A stretch of 64,000 nucleotides of DNA, taken from positions 15,354-79,353 of the forward strand of contig CAPEBR010000016.1 in assembly GCA_948602995.1 (NCBI GenBank), given 5' to 3'. Each line of letters opens with the position of its first letter. The stretch's first letter is position 1. Source of the DNA: an uncultured Dorea sp. GTDB lineage: Bacteria > Bacillota > Clostridia > Lachnospirales > Lachnospiraceae. Below the pieces are notes generated by a model. It searched no databases. It was given only the letters and a program-made list of their open reading frames with translations, and was not told where the DNA came from. The translations under genes were made by a program, and so were the position numbers. Positions 16,533 to 26,286 of this stretch are shown piece by piece.

Positions 16533-16730
16533 TTAAATCTTCGTTACATTCACTGCCTGCGGTCCTTTAGCGCCCTCTGTTATGTCGTATTCTACAGCCT
16601 GCCCCTCTTCTAAGGACTTGAAGCCCTCCATGTTGAGGCCGGAGTAGTGTACAAATACGTCGCTTCCAGATTCATCAGATATGAATCCGTAACCCTTCTG
16701 GTTGTTGAACCATTTTACTGTACCCTTCAT
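16533..16730 (-). CDS. Cold-shock protein (CspA family)
   Basis: A 65-residue single-domain cold-shock protein beginning MKGTVKWFNNQKGYGFI and containing DVFVHYSGL, the RNP1 and RNP2 nucleic-acid-binding motifs. It binds single-stranded RNA/DNA and melts RNA structure. GGAGGT precedes the start. The transcript has a leader of about 55-60 bases with a hairpin (AATTCGAAA / TTTCGAATT), in line with temperature-sensitive control seen for this family. Confidence 0.96.
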   Translation of the reverse strand: MKGTVKWFNNQKGYGFISDESGSDVFVHYSGLNMEGFKSLEEGQAVEYDITEGAKGPQAVNVTKI

Positions 16731-16795
16731 AACGATACCTCCATTATAAAATGAAAAATTGTAATTCGAAAAATTTCGAATTATAATACTTTGCC

Positions 16796-16824
16796 ATTAT
16801 ATCGTGTATTGATGAAAAAGTCAA
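16796..16824 (-). promoter_or_regulatory. Promoter of the cold-shock gene
   Basis: Read on the minus strand: TTGACT (16824-16819), 17 bases, TATAAT (16801-16796). A near-consensus vegetative promoter about 65 bases upstream of the start codon, giving a structured leader. Confidence 0.75.
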
Positions 16825-16855
16825 TGGATTTGTCGTGTTTTTTCAAGATATTTTC

Positions 16856-16884
16856 TTGACGAAGCCTGTCAGTACGTGTAAAGT
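16856..16884 (+). promoter_or_regulatory. Promoter of ptsI
   Basis: TTGACG at 16856-16861 and TAAAGT at 16879-16884 with a 17-base spacer, about 35 bases before the enzyme I start codon. It diverges from the cold-shock promoter. Confidence 0.65.
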
Positions 16885-16923
16885 AAAGGTATAGGGAACT
16901 ATTCTTAAAAAGAGGTTAAAGAG

Positions 16924-18549
16924 ATGATTACATTAACAGGGAAGAAGATATCAGAGGGAGTTGCCATCGGTAAGCTTGCCTTTTATAAAAGGGACATAAA
17001 GGAGATCAAGAGGATTTATGTAAAGGATGTAGAAAAGGAGATCCAGCGGTTCCAGCGCGCGAAGGAGAAGGCTGTTTCTGAGCTCAAGGTTCTGTACGAT
17101 CTGTCAATCAGGGAAGTTGGCGAGGCGAACGCGGCCATTTTTGAGATGCAGCAGGAGATATTGGAGGATCCGGATTTTAATGACAAGATAAGCTCGCTTA
17201 TTTTGGAAGAAAAGCTGAATGTGGAATATATTGTGCAGGAGTCGGTTGACATCCTGCTAAATGACAAGGAATTCCAGAAAAAGGGATATAACAAGGGTCA
17301 TGAGGGAGATGTGAGGGATATTGCTATCAGGCTGATCAGAATTTTGTCCCGGAGCTTTAAGGATAAGATGTTTATGGATGAACCCTTTATCCTGGCAGCA
17401 GGAGAGCTCTATCCAAGTGATACGGTTCAGCTTGATAAGACGAAGGTGCTGGGCTTTGTGACCATGTATGGCGCGGTCAATTCCCACACAGCGGTTCTTG
17501 CCAGGACGAAGGGGATTCCTGCGGTGATCGGTCTTGGAGAGGTGCTGAAGAAGGATTATGAGGGCAAGACGATCATTGTGGACGGATATGAGGGGAAGGT
17601 ATACATTGAACCGGATTATTCCACTCTTACGAAGATGAAGGAGCGGCGGGACGCGGGCGTCCATCAGGTCAGGAATCTGGAGCGCCTTAAGGGCAAAGAG
17701 AATGTTACCCAGAGCGGACAGAAGATTGATATTTTTGCAAATGTTGGGACAAGAGAGGATATTGAGAATGTTCTCAGAAGTGACGCGGGCGGAATCGGTC
17801 TCTTCCGGAGTGAGTTTTTATACATGGAGACTGGTAACCGTATCCCTACAGAGGATCAGATCTTCCAGGTATACAGGCTGGCGGCAGAGTCTATGGGGAA
17901 TAACCGTGTCGTGATCCGCGTGGCGGATCTGGGCGGTGACAAGATGGCACAGTGTATTGACCTGGGAAGACAGGAGAATCCGGCCATCGGCTTTCGGGGG
18001 CTCCGTGTCATGTTTGAGAAGGAGGAACTCTTTTTGGAGCAGCTTCGTGCAATTCTTAGGGCGTCGGCCTTTGGCAATGTTGCACTCCTCCTTCCGATGA
18101 TCACATCACTGGAGGAAGTAATCAGGGCGAAGGATACCATTGAACGTGTGAAGAGAGGACTTAAGTCTGATAAGGTGCCTTTTAACGCAAGTATTCCGAT
18201 TGGAGTTATGATTGAGACGCCGGCAGCGGTTATGCTGAGCGGGGAGCTGGCGAGAGAAGTTGATTTTTTCAGCATAGGGACCAATGATCTGACACAGCTC
18301 ACCCTTGGTCTTGACCGGGGAAGCCACAGACTGAGTAAATACTATAATCCGTACCATCCCGCTCTTCTTAAGATGATCCGTATTGTCACGAATAATGTAC
18401 ATCTGGAGGGAAAGCCGATCAGCGTATGCGGAGATCTGGCAGCTGATCTGTCTATGACAGAATACTTCATACAGATCGGGATTGATGAATTATCTGTGGC
18501 GCCGAACCAGGTTCTGGCGCTGCGTAAGAAGATCAGGGATATTCAGTAG
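16924..18549 (+). CDS. ptsI: PTS enzyme I (phosphoenolpyruvate-protein phosphotransferase)
   Basis: A 541-residue cytoplasmic enzyme that takes phosphate from PEP and passes it to HPr, the first step of sugar PTS uptake. His188 in the VNSHTAVLARTKGIPAV segment is the phosphorylated residue. The C-terminal PEP-binding barrel shows GGIGLFRSEFLYM, GTNDLTQ and the active-site cysteine near residue 502 in SVCGDLA. It is slightly shorter than the usual 570. HPr is not adjacent. AGAGGTTAAAGAG precedes the start. Confidence 0.96.
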   Translation: MITLTGKKISEGVAIGKLAFYKRDIKEIKRIYVKDVEKEIQRFQRAKEKAVSELKVLYDLSIREVGEANAAIFEMQQEILEDPDFNDKISSLILEEKLNVEYIVQESVDILLNDKEFQKKGYNKGHEGDVRDIAIRLIRILSRSFKDKMFMDEPFILAAGELYPSDTVQLDKTKVLGFVTMYGAVNSHTAVLARTKGIPAVIGLGEVLKKDYEGKTIIVDGYEGKVYIEPDYSTLTKMKERRDAGVHQVRNLERLKGKENVTQSGQKIDIFANVGTREDIENVLRSDAGGIGLFRSEFLYMETGNRIPTEDQIFQVYRLAAESMGNNRVVIRVADLGGDKMAQCIDLGRQENPAIGFRGLRVMFEKEELFLEQLRAILRASAFGNVALLLPMITSLEEVIRAKDTIERVKRGLKSDKVPFNASIPIGVMIETPAAVMLSGELAREVDFFSIGTNDLTQLTLGLDRGSHRLSKYYNPYHPALLKMIRIVTNNVHLEGKPISVCGDLAADLSMTEYFIQIGIDELSVAPNQVLALRKKIRDIQ

Positions 18550-18554
18550 GAGGA

Positions 18555-19304
18555 ATGACTATGTGGACAAGAGAACAGCTTAAAACGAATGGGAAGATGG
18601 CATTTTCCCGAAATTACTGGGAGTGTGTTGCAGTGGCACTGATTATGGGATTTTTCTCGGGGGTGCCGAATTTTGCGGCGGTGAAGAAAAACCTGGAGAC
18701 CCAGAGGGAGAGTCTGTCGGAATTTGGATTATATGGAAGCTCTGTGGATATGTCAGAGCTGTACCAGTCGCTTACTATGGCAATCTCATTATTTACCGTG
18801 TTCGGTCTTCTGATCACGGCAGTCTTTGTACTGCTTAAGATCCTTGTGGGGAATGCCCTGACGGTAGGAGGGAATCTTTTCTTTATTGAAAATAGAAATG
18901 GCGGCATGGGATTTGGAATTGTTGCCTCATCCTTCCGCTCAGGAAGGTACGGAAATATTGTTCTGACCATGTTTCTGATGGATCTGTATATATCCCTGTG
19001 GTCTCTTCTTCTGATCATTCCGGGGATTATCAAATCCTACGAGTATCTCATGGTGCCTTATATTCTGGCAGAGAATCCTCAGATGGACCAGAAGGAGGTA
19101 TTCGCGATCAGCAGGAGGATGATGGACGGAGAGAAGATGAATGCATTTCTTCTTGACCTTTCCTTTTTAGGATGGATCTTCCTTGCCGTGCTCACATGCG
19201 GAATTGCAGGTATTTTTTATGTGCAGCCCTATATGACGGCAGCCAGGACAGAGCTTTATATCTATAATAAAGTAAAAGCCTATAATGAAGGATATATAGC
19301 TTAA
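18555..19304 (+). CDS. DUF975 family integral membrane protein
   Basis: A 249-residue membrane protein with five to six hydrophobic segments. It starts MWTREQLKTNGKMAFSRNYWECV, and the middle has LIIPGIIKSYEYLMVPYILAENP followed by a SRRMMDGEK motif, all typical of the DUF975 family, common in Firmicutes with unknown role. Five bases after ptsI with AGGAGG, so cotranscribed. Confidence 0.85.
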   Translation: MTMWTREQLKTNGKMAFSRNYWECVAVALIMGFFSGVPNFAAVKKNLETQRESLSEFGLYGSSVDMSELYQSLTMAISLFTVFGLLITAVFVLLKILVGNALTVGGNLFFIENRNGGMGFGIVASSFRSGRYGNIVLTMFLMDLYISLWSLLLIIPGIIKSYEYLMVPYILAENPQMDQKEVFAISRRMMDGEKMNAFLLDLSFLGWIFLAVLTCGIAGIFYVQPYMTAARTELYIYNKVKAYNEGYIA

Positions 19305-19325
19305 TATACAAGGAAGGATAAAAAG

Positions 19326-20054
19326 ATGAAAATTTTATTGAAATTAATCAGACTGGCGGGACTGATTATCATCTCAGCGGCTGCAGCAATGGGACTGGCG
19401 TTTCTTGTTGCTGTGTTCTCGGAAAAGATCATTCTGAGGCTGCCGGAGGATTATTATTTTTATCAGCATCACCCAGTGGCAGAAAAAGCTATGATCTATC
19501 TTATCGTAGTTCCGGTAGTGACATTTTTCGGCGTCCTGCTTGGCAGGAGGCGCGGAAGGACAGACGAAGCGCTGGAGGATATGTATGATTGGTGCTGCAT
19601 TTTCAGATGGCTTACGGATATAAGATTCATACTGATTGTGGCGTGGATCATAAGTCTGTACTGCTGCTTCGCCTCTGCCACCGTTGTAACAAAGGATAAG
19701 ATTATCTGCCATTCTCCCCTTCGCCCATCGGGAATTGCGTATGAGTACAAGGACGTATCCCGGATCCGGACCGGTTTTGGGCAGAGACGCTTTGCACTTC
19801 TGGAATATCAGAAAAAAGGAAATTTTTATTATGAGATAGAGCTAGACGGAAAAAAGAAAGTGTTTAGCGTTCCGTCTGTAAATGACAGGATAGAGCGATA
19901 TGCAGAAGAGACATATCTGGAGTTAGAGGACTTTGACCAGCGGCTGGTATCTCTTGGAATCCCAAAACAGGGAGACGAAAAGGGCTTCGGGGCCTGTGAT
20001 CTAGATCAGGAATATATAGACCGCTTTCGCAGGATTACTGCGCTCCGGCAGTAA
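19326..20054 (+). CDS. Hypothetical membrane protein (242 aa)
   Basis: I do not recognise this protein. There are three clear membrane segments (residues about 10-32, 54-72 and 100-120), then a soluble C-terminal half whose VVTKDKIICHSPLRPSG and following strands resemble a small beta-rich PH-like domain. It sits 21 bases after the DUF975 gene, with AAGGA upstream, and is probably the third gene of the ptsI transcript. Confidence 0.6.
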   Translation: MKILLKLIRLAGLIIISAAAAMGLAFLVAVFSEKIILRLPEDYYFYQHHPVAEKAMIYLIVVPVVTFFGVLLGRRRGRTDEALEDMYDWCCIFRWLTDIRFILIVAWIISLYCCFASATVVTKDKIICHSPLRPSGIAYEYKDVSRIRTGFGQRRFALLEYQKKGNFYYEIELDGKKKVFSVPSVNDRIERYAEETYLELEDFDQRLVSLGIPKQGDEKGFGACDLDQEYIDRFRRITALRQ

Positions 20055-20158
20055 CTGCCGTGAATCGTAACTAAAACAACTGATTTTTCAGAAAAATTAC
20101 AGAATAGACTCTTTACATATAAAAAATTTTTGTGTTACAATAATATTGGGTGATGAAA

Positions 20159-20668
20159 ATGTATAGAATTGGGAATTATGTAGCACATTACAAAGAAGGT
20201 ATATGTGAAGTAACTGCAATCGGAACACTGGATATGAGTTGTTCAGACAAAAAGAAAGAGTATTACACACTAAAGCCGGTGTATGACAGAGGCGGAACCC
20301 TCTATACTCCGGTATCGAATGAACGGGGACAGATTCGCGACGTGATTTCGGCAGAAGAGGCAAGGAAACTGATTGAGGACATGCCGGTGATAGAGGCGCT
20401 TGGGGTAGCAGAGGAGAAAAAGCGTGAGTCCCTTTATAAGGAGGCATTGTTCAAGAATGAATGCCGGGCATGGATTGCAGTGATCAAGACATCTTATTCC
20501 CGGAAAATGAAAAGACTTTCCCTGGGAAAAAAATCAATCAACATGGATGATAAATATCTTGGGATGGCAGAGAAATTCCTGTATGGGGAGATCGGGATGG
20601 CGCTTGGCATACCGCGGGACGAAGTGAAGGATTATATTAAGAATCAAGTTGGGGACGGGGTAAAATGA
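20159..20668 (+). CDS. CarD/CdnL-type transcription regulator
   Basis: About 169 residues. The N-terminus (MYRIGNYVAHYKEGICEV, then YYTLKPVYDRGGTLYTPV) is the CarD/CdnL RNA-polymerase-binding Tudor-like domain; the rest is a helical DNA-binding part with KRLSLGKKSINMDDKYLGMAEKFLYGE. Such proteins modulate RNA polymerase at promoters. Two codons GTG and ATG precede the chosen ATG. The final residues and the stop codon come from a TTGGGGACGGGG repeat inserted at the gene end, so the original C-terminus may have been different. Confidence 0.82.
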   Translation: MYRIGNYVAHYKEGICEVTAIGTLDMSCSDKKKEYYTLKPVYDRGGTLYTPVSNERGQIRDVISAEEARKLIEDMPVIEALGVAEEKKRESLYKEALFKNECRAWIAVIKTSYSRKMKRLSLGKKSINMDDKYLGMAEKFLYGEIGMALGIPRDEVKDYIKNQVGDGVK

Positions 20669-20688
20669 AAATTACCCCGTCCCCAACT
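20647..20688. repeat. TTGGGGACGGGG palindromic repeat, copy 3
   Basis: Arms AGTTGGGGACGGGGTAA and mirror enclose a short loop. It overlaps the last eight codons and stop of the CarD-like gene and lies against the end of the convergent alpha-galactosidase gene. Confidence 0.78.
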
Positions 20689-20691
20689 GGC

Positions 20692-22890
20692 TTATTTTTC
20701 AGTTATGTGGAGCCTGATGCTCTCATATTCGGCGGTCGCTGCCGGGAGCGGCAGTCCGGTATTCATTAGTACATCACCTGGATATGCTTCTCCGTTCACC
20801 AGGTAGGTGCTGTCTTCTTTCAGACCTTTCAGCCTGCACCAGCAGCCGGGGCCGTTGGGATGAATCTTAAGGGCAACGGAAATGAGGAGCGCCTCGCTCC
20901 CGTCACTGGAAGCAAACTGCCAGCTGTGCCAGCTTTCGGCTGTTGCCGGGTTGGTAAGCCGGTAGTAGTCACCGTACTGGATCAGTTCATAATAGCTTTT
21001 GAATTCTTCAATCTGTGACTTTACGGTTTCTTTTTCCTCGCGGGTCATCTCATGCGGGTCAAGTTCATAGCCGAAAGTGCCGGACATGGCAACCGCGGCG
21101 CGGGTATGGATGGGCGTTATGCGTCCGGTCTGCTCATTGGGGCATTTGGATACATGGGAGCCCATTGTGCTTATGGGATATCCGAAGGATGTGCCGTATT
21201 GTATGCTCAGTCTTTCGATGGCGTCTGTGTCGTCGCTGCACCAGATCTGAGGCGTGTAATAGAGCATTCCTGCATCAAAGCGTCCGCCTCCGCCGCTGCA
21301 CCCTTCAATCAGCATGCCGGGATAGCGGCTATGAAGCTTCTCCAGCATATCATAGACGCCAAGTACGTACCGGTGTGCGGCTTCTCCCTGCCGTTCTGCG
21401 GGAAGAGCTGCGCTGTAGATATCCGAGAGACTCCGGTTCAGGTCCCATTTCAGATATTCTATTTCTGTACTGTCAAGCACCTGGCAGATCTGTGACAGGA
21501 TATATTCGCGTACATCCTCCCTGGAAAAATCCAGCAGGAGCTGATATCTTGAACGGGAAGGCGCTTTTCCCGGAATCTGCATTGCCCAGTCCGGGTGATT
21601 CCTGTAGAGTTCACTGTCCTCATTGATGCCTTCTGGCTCGAACCAGATGCCAAATTTCATTCCGAGTGCATGGATGCGCTCAGAGATGCTGGCCAGTGTA
21701 CAGCCAAGCTTTTCTTCGTTGACAAACCAGTCTCCGAGACCCGATACATCCAGATCCCGTTTTCCAAACCAGCCGTCATCCATTACAAACAACTCTACAC
21801 CGAGCTTAGAAGCCTCCTGTGCCATCTCTACCAGCTTGTCCCCGTTAAAGTCAAAATAGACGCCTTCCCAGCTGTTTAAAAGAACCGGACGGCGCTTCGT
21901 CTTCCAGATTCCCCGGCACAGATTGTCCCGGTATGCCCTGTGATAGATCCGGGAAAGCTGTCCGAGGCCGTTTCCGGACCAGGCAAGGGCTGCTTCCGGG
22001 GCAAAAAAGGAATCTCCGGGCTTTATGCGCCATGTAAAATTATCCGGGTGGATTCCCATAAGAACCCTTGTCTGATTATACTGGTCATGCTCGGCAGCCC
22101 CAAGAAAGTCACCGCTGTATAAAAGTGACAGGCCAAAACAGTTTCCCGTCTCCTCTGTAGTGGTTCTGTCTGAAAGAATCAGAAATGGGTTATACTGGTG
22201 GCTGGAAGTACCGCGCGTGCTTCCTATGGACTGTATGCCGTGGGAAACAGGGGTGCGCTGGCAGGTACGTTCCTTGACATGTCTTCCGTAGAAGGTGTGC
22301 AGATCAAAGCTCCCGTGCAGGAAGTCGATGCAGGCACTCTGTACATTCTCAAGATAAATATCTGCCTCACTGTGGTTTTCAATGCGTACGGCCCTTGTGA
22401 TCAGATCAAGATTTTCCATTACACCGTAATACAGATGCACATAGAAAAGCCTGCGTGTATCCTCCAGGGTGATGATCAGGGTGTCGGCACGCCCATCTGT
22501 GCCGTCATCTGACAGATAGATGGCCGGCAGCCCGGGGAGGTTATATTTTCCCTCCTGAATTTCAAAGTCTTTGAACTTGAGCTCACAGGAAAAACTGCCG
22601 TCCGGATAGCGCACCTTAAGCGCGCTTGTACGGTAATCTCCGCTCCCATATGCAGGATATTCCTGGGGAAGTGCGTCCAGGGAGTATGAACGCTCGTTTC
22701 CGGCGTCATAGGGGTTGCCGGAGAAGCCGCGGTCCGCGTAGGTAACCAGATAGGAGTAGTCAAATACAGATCCCCTTTTACCAAAGTAGGTATGGAGTAA
22801 AACCCCATACCTGTCTTTTTTCATCTGGTACATACTATGGTCTGTCTGCAAGGTAAATAATGATTTTGTCTTGTCAAGTATAATCGCCAT
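20692..22890 (-). CDS. Alpha-galactosidase, family GH36
   Basis: About 732 residues, normal for tetrameric GH36 AgaN/RafA enzymes, which remove terminal alpha-1,6-galactose from raffinose, stachyose and melibiose. Marks: VLLNSWEGVYFDF, FVMDDGWFGKRD, the nucleophile Asp in EYLKWDLNR, the CSGGGGRFD motif, and the acid/base Asp in CSDDTDAIERL. No signal peptide, so cytoplasmic. Start at 22890 follows AGAGGAC; a further 19 in-frame codons upstream fall in a hairpin and lack a binding site. It is the last gene of the sugar ABC operon. Confidence 0.94.
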   Translation of the reverse strand: MAIILDKTKSLFTLQTDHSMYQMKKDRYGVLLHTYFGKRGSVFDYSYLVTYADRGFSGNPYDAGNERSYSLDALPQEYPAYGSGDYRTSALKVRYPDGSFSCELKFKDFEIQEGKYNLPGLPAIYLSDDGTDGRADTLIITLEDTRRLFYVHLYYGVMENLDLITRAVRIENHSEADIYLENVQSACIDFLHGSFDLHTFYGRHVKERTCQRTPVSHGIQSIGSTRGTSSHQYNPFLILSDRTTTEETGNCFGLSLLYSGDFLGAAEHDQYNQTRVLMGIHPDNFTWRIKPGDSFFAPEAALAWSGNGLGQLSRIYHRAYRDNLCRGIWKTKRRPVLLNSWEGVYFDFNGDKLVEMAQEASKLGVELFVMDDGWFGKRDLDVSGLGDWFVNEEKLGCTLASISERIHALGMKFGIWFEPEGINEDSELYRNHPDWAMQIPGKAPSRSRYQLLLDFSREDVREYILSQICQVLDSTEIEYLKWDLNRSLSDIYSAALPAERQGEAAHRYVLGVYDMLEKLHSRYPGMLIEGCSGGGGRFDAGMLYYTPQIWCSDDTDAIERLSIQYGTSFGYPISTMGSHVSKCPNEQTGRITPIHTRAAVAMSGTFGYELDPHEMTREEKETVKSQIEEFKSYYELIQYGDYYRLTNPATAESWHSWQFASSDGSEALLISVALKIHPNGPGCWCRLKGLKEDSTYLVNGEAYPGDVLMNTGLPLPAATAEYESIRLHITEK

Positions 22891-22926
22891 AAGTCTGTCC
22901 TCTATTATTGTAAAAATTTTAAGTAC

Positions 22927-22950
22927 GTCATGCAGCCGTGGCTGCATGAC
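22927..22950 (-). terminator. Intercistronic hairpin before the alpha-galactosidase gene
   Basis: GTCATGCAGCC and its exact mirror with a two-base loop form an 11-pair stem between the permease and the enzyme gene. On the minus strand it is followed by a weak TTAAAATTTTT run. It may be a partial terminator or RNA-processing site that lowers or separates enzyme expression from the transporter genes. Confidence 0.5.
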
Positions 22951-22962
22951 AGGATTGGCATG

Positions 22963-23811
22963 TTACTTCACCGCACCGTTTACAACACCGTTGATGATCT
23001 GCTTCTGGCATACCAGATAGAAGATCAGAATCGGAAGCAGTGCCAGTAAGTAGGAGGCGAATGCCAGGTTGTAGTTCGTACCGAACTGTGTCTGGAATGT
23101 AAGCTGTGCCAGAGGCAGTGTGTTTGCCCCTGTACCGGACATGATAACAAGCGGCGTCATAACGTCATTCCATGTTCCAAGAGCGGTAAGTACAGCAACT
23201 GTAGCATGCATTGGCCCCATGATCGGGAAGATGACCTTCCAGTAAGTCTGCCATGTAGTAGCGCCGTCCACAAAAGCGGCCTCCTCCAGTGCGATTGGAA
23301 TGTTCTTTAAATAACCGGTGTAAAGCATAACATTCATCGGCATGTAGAACACTAAGTAGCATAATATAACACCGAACCAGTTGTCAACCCCCATTTGTGC
23401 AGTCTGCTTTACGAGAGGCATCATCAGGATTGCGAAAGGTACGAACATACCGCTTACAATGTAAAGGTATGAGAATTTGTAAAATTTGTTTTTCGCCATG
23501 CTTCTTCCGATTGCGTATCCGGCAAGGGAGTGAAGCAGGATTGCGAGAATAACAGTTGCAACAGTAATCATTACGCTGTAGCCCAGGGAATGCCAGAAGT
23601 CTGTGACACGCATCGCCTCTGCAAAGTTTTCAAGGCTCCAGCTCTTCGGAAGACTTAATGCCCCGGCAATGTCGTTTGTCATTTCTGTCGGTTTCTTAAA
23701 GGCGATTACAATTGCCATGTAAAGCGGGAAGATAACAGTCAGACAGCCGGCAATTAATAAGATTGTAAGCGGCCAGTTCGTGGTGGCAGCAACTTTATTT
23801 TTCTGTTTCAT
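22963..23811 (-). CDS. Sugar ABC transporter permease (MsmG/GanQ type)
   Basis: A 282-residue inner-membrane permease with six hydrophobic segments and the EAA loop EEAAFVDGATTWQTYWKVIFPIMGP that docks the ATPase. It belongs to the carbohydrate uptake CUT1 family (MalG-like). One base overlaps the upstream permease gene, showing coupling. No ATPase gene is present, so it must use a shared MsmK/MalK-type ATPase encoded elsewhere. Confidence 0.92.
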   Translation of the reverse strand: MKQKNKVAATTNWPLTILLIAGCLTVIFPLYMAIVIAFKKPTEMTNDIAGALSLPKSWSLENFAEAMRVTDFWHSLGYSVMITVATVILAILLHSLAGYAIGRSMAKNKFYKFSYLYIVSGMFVPFAILMMPLVKQTAQMGVDNWFGVILCYLVFYMPMNVMLYTGYLKNIPIALEEAAFVDGATTWQTYWKVIFPIMGPMHATVAVLTALGTWNDVMTPLVIMSGTGANTLPLAQLTFQTQFGTNYNLAFASYLLALLPILIFYLVCQKQIINGVVNGAVK

Positions 23812-24659
23812 TATAACTGTTCCTCCTTCTTTCCTGTGAAATTAAGCTGGAATACAGAGATTGCAACAATTACGATAAAGAAGATCACCGCATTGGCACT
23901 CTGGAAACCAAACTGTCCGCCGCCCATACCATTGTTATAGATCAGGTAGGAGATGGACTCTGTACTCTGTGCAGGACCACCTTTGGTTAATGCCATGATC
24001 TGGTCGAATACCATCAGGAAGTCTTTCATGCTAAGTACCATGTTAATACTGAAAAATGGAATAATGAGCGGGAAGGTCAGTTCCTTGAAGCTCTTCCATC
24101 CGGTAGCGCCGTCAATCGCACCTGCCTCATATACATCTTCTGGTACAGTCTGAAGACCGGAGATGTAAATAAGTGTTGTCTGTGCAATGGACTGCCATGC
24201 AGCAACAATCACGATGGCAAGCCATGCTGTGTTTGTGTTAGAAAGCATACTGGAGCCGCCGGTAACTGCAGGAAGGATATATGTAAAGATATATCCAAAA
24301 ATATAACCTACAACCAGTCCGCCTAAGATTCTTGGAACAAAGTAAACACCTCTCAGAGCGCTCTTTGCGCGGATCTTCCCGTTTAAGCCCAACGCCAGAA
24401 GCAGGGCAACTACGTTCGTAAGGATAGTAGCCACCAGCGCAAATTTAAATGTAAACAGATAGGATTTTCCTACACGGGCATCTGTAAATAAGTCAGCGTA
24501 GTTACGTATTCCTACCCAGTCATAGCTTCCGAAGCCTTTAAAGTTCGTAAAGCTGTATATAAGACCTTTGATCAGCGGCAAAGTATTAAAACAGAAGAAC
24601 AATGCCAGCACGGGAACTGTGATTAATAAAAAGGTTTGGTTTCTGCTGAGTTTTTTCAT
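23811..24659 (-). CDS. Sugar ABC transporter permease (MsmF/GanP type)
   Basis: A 282-residue CUT1 permease (MalF-like) with six membrane segments and the EAA loop YEAGAIDGATGWKSFKELTFPLIIP. It overlaps both flanking genes by one base. With its partner permease and the binding protein it forms an importer whose likely cargo is alpha-galactosides, judging from the GH36 enzyme in the same operon. Confidence 0.92.
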   Translation of the reverse strand: MKKLSRNQTFLLITVPVLALFFCFNTLPLIKGLIYSFTNFKGFGSYDWVGIRNYADLFTDARVGKSYLFTFKFALVATILTNVVALLLALGLNGKIRAKSALRGVYFVPRILGGLVVGYIFGYIFTYILPAVTGGSSMLSNTNTAWLAIVIVAAWQSIAQTTLIYISGLQTVPEDVYEAGAIDGATGWKSFKELTFPLIIPFFSINMVLSMKDFLMVFDQIMALTKGGPAQSTESISYLIYNNGMGGGQFGFQSANAVIFFIVIVAISVFQLNFTGKKEEQL

Positions 24660-25945
24660 TATTCATTCCCTCCCTTTTTTTCATATTCCTGTACCTTACG
24701 GATAATATCACGGTTGTATCTTACCCAGTCGGTATCAAATTTATTTAAGAATTTCTCTACGCTTCCGTCTAACAGGAAGGTCTGAATCTGTGCGTCCACG
24801 CTCATCTCTGACGGATAGTAGTGATCCTGGTAGTCGACCATTCTCCCTTCGTTGATGTAGCTTACCATACCGTCAAGAGCCGGAGAAAGCTTGAACTCCT
24901 GATCTTTGCATGGTACTGCATTCTGGTCGTCCAGATAAGTCTGGATGGTAGAATCCTCTAATAAGAAGCTTAATACCTCATATGCGGCTTCCTTGTTCTT
25001 GCACTCATTTGTAACACAGAACTGAAGGTCAACGCCTGAGTTCAGAATATTGTCAGCCTCGCTGTCACATCCAGGCATAACAAAAGAATCAATGTCCATG
25101 TCTGGATTTACAGACTGGATCTGCGGAACAGCATAGCTTCCGATACAATACATTGCAGATTCTCCGTTTGCAAATGCGGTACACGCATCATTGTAGCTGT
25201 AGGCGAACGGATCGTCCTGTGCGTGGTCTAAAAGCTCAAGCATCTTCTGTGCCACTTCATCATACTCATCAATAAATTTTGTTTCGCCCTTGTTAACCTG
25301 ACGGCATACGTCAGCCGGGGCAAGGTCACATGCCAGTGCGTTCCACGGAGCCAGGCAGGTCCATACATCCTTGAAGCCGAAGTAAAGGGGCTGCTGTCCG
25401 GAAGCCTTGATAGTATCGCACAGGGTCATGAACTCATTCCATGTGGTCGGGACTTCCCAGTTGTTATCCTTGAACATCTGACGGTTGTACAGAACGCCTG
25501 CCGCATTCGCTACATATGGAACAGCGTATACGCCATCCATCGGAACGAATTCCAGATTCTTGTCAATGTCCAGGTATGCCTGCTTAATCAGTGACAGGCC
25601 TTCAAAATCTGAGATATCCATGAGGATCTCAGCGTCAAGGAAGTTTGAGAAATTGACGTCGCCGCCAATCCCGATAATATCAGGAGCGTCTTCCTTGATT
25701 AAACGTGTTTTCAGTACGGTCATGGCGTCATTAGGGGATTCAATCTGAAGCACAATATCATCATGTGTCGCATTGAATTCCTCTTCCATCTTCTCGAATG
25801 CCTTTACGGCCTCCGGTTTGTACTGAAGCAAGGTGATGTGGGTCTTACCATCTGCGCTGCCTTCAGAACTGCATCCGCTGGCTGAAATAATGGTCCCAAT
25901 CAGCATTGCCGCCACAAGTGCTGTGGCAATTAATCTCTTCTTCAT
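24659..25945 (-). CDS. Sugar ABC transporter substrate-binding lipoprotein (MsmE type)
   Basis: A 428-residue extracellular binding protein, family SBP_bac_1. A signal peptide ends in a lipobox (ISASGCSS), so the mature protein is lipid-anchored. The ITLLQYKPEAVKAFEKMEEEFNATH opening is typical of CUT1 binding proteins. First gene of the importer/alpha-galactosidase operon, divergent from an AraC regulator that probably controls it. Confidence 0.93.
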   Translation of the reverse strand: MKKRLIATALVAAMLIGTIISASGCSSEGSADGKTHITLLQYKPEAVKAFEKMEEEFNATHDDIVLQIESPNDAMTVLKTRLIKEDAPDIIGIGGDVNFSNFLDAEILMDISDFEGLSLIKQAYLDIDKNLEFVPMDGVYAVPYVANAAGVLYNRQMFKDNNWEVPTTWNEFMTLCDTIKASGQQPLYFGFKDVWTCLAPWNALACDLAPADVCRQVNKGETKFIDEYDEVAQKMLELLDHAQDDPFAYSYNDACTAFANGESAMYCIGSYAVPQIQSVNPDMDIDSFVMPGCDSEADNILNSGVDLQFCVTNECKNKEAAYEVLSFLLEDSTIQTYLDDQNAVPCKDQEFKLSPALDGMVSYINEGRMVDYQDHYYPSEMSVDAQIQTFLLDGSVEKFLNKFDTDWVRYNRDIIRKVQEYEKKGGNE

Positions 25946-26089
25946 TCAACACCTCTCCTTTTTTCATGCATTGTTAAGTTGCATGATTATTTTGTGTATT
26001 TCTGTATAGAATGATAGCAGTTTGACGAACAGACGTAAATATTTGTATGTGTCCGAAAGTTATCGTTATGCGTGATTGTGACGAAAATA

Positions 26090-26119
26090 TTGAAATATAG
26101 ACGCATGATGGTATATAAT
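26090..26119 (+). promoter_or_regulatory. Promoter toward the first AraC regulator gene
   Basis: TTGAAA at 26090-26095 and TATAAT at 26114-26119, 18 bases apart, about 165 bases before the AraC start. The roughly 340-base divergent space between 25945 and 26287 probably also holds the importer promoter and AraC binding sites, but I see no clear direct repeats that I can assign. Confidence 0.5.
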
Positions 26120-26286
26120 ATAAGTATTCCTTAATTTTTCGTGAAAATATACAAAAATAACTATTAATTTTTGAGTAGAATGACGGTAACGATTCAACAT
26201 GTCTGCGCACATGCTGCACTGACCGTAAGAATTTGATGCGGGAGTCAGCTGCGAATGACGAAGAAAAGACAAAGGAGGGAAAAATT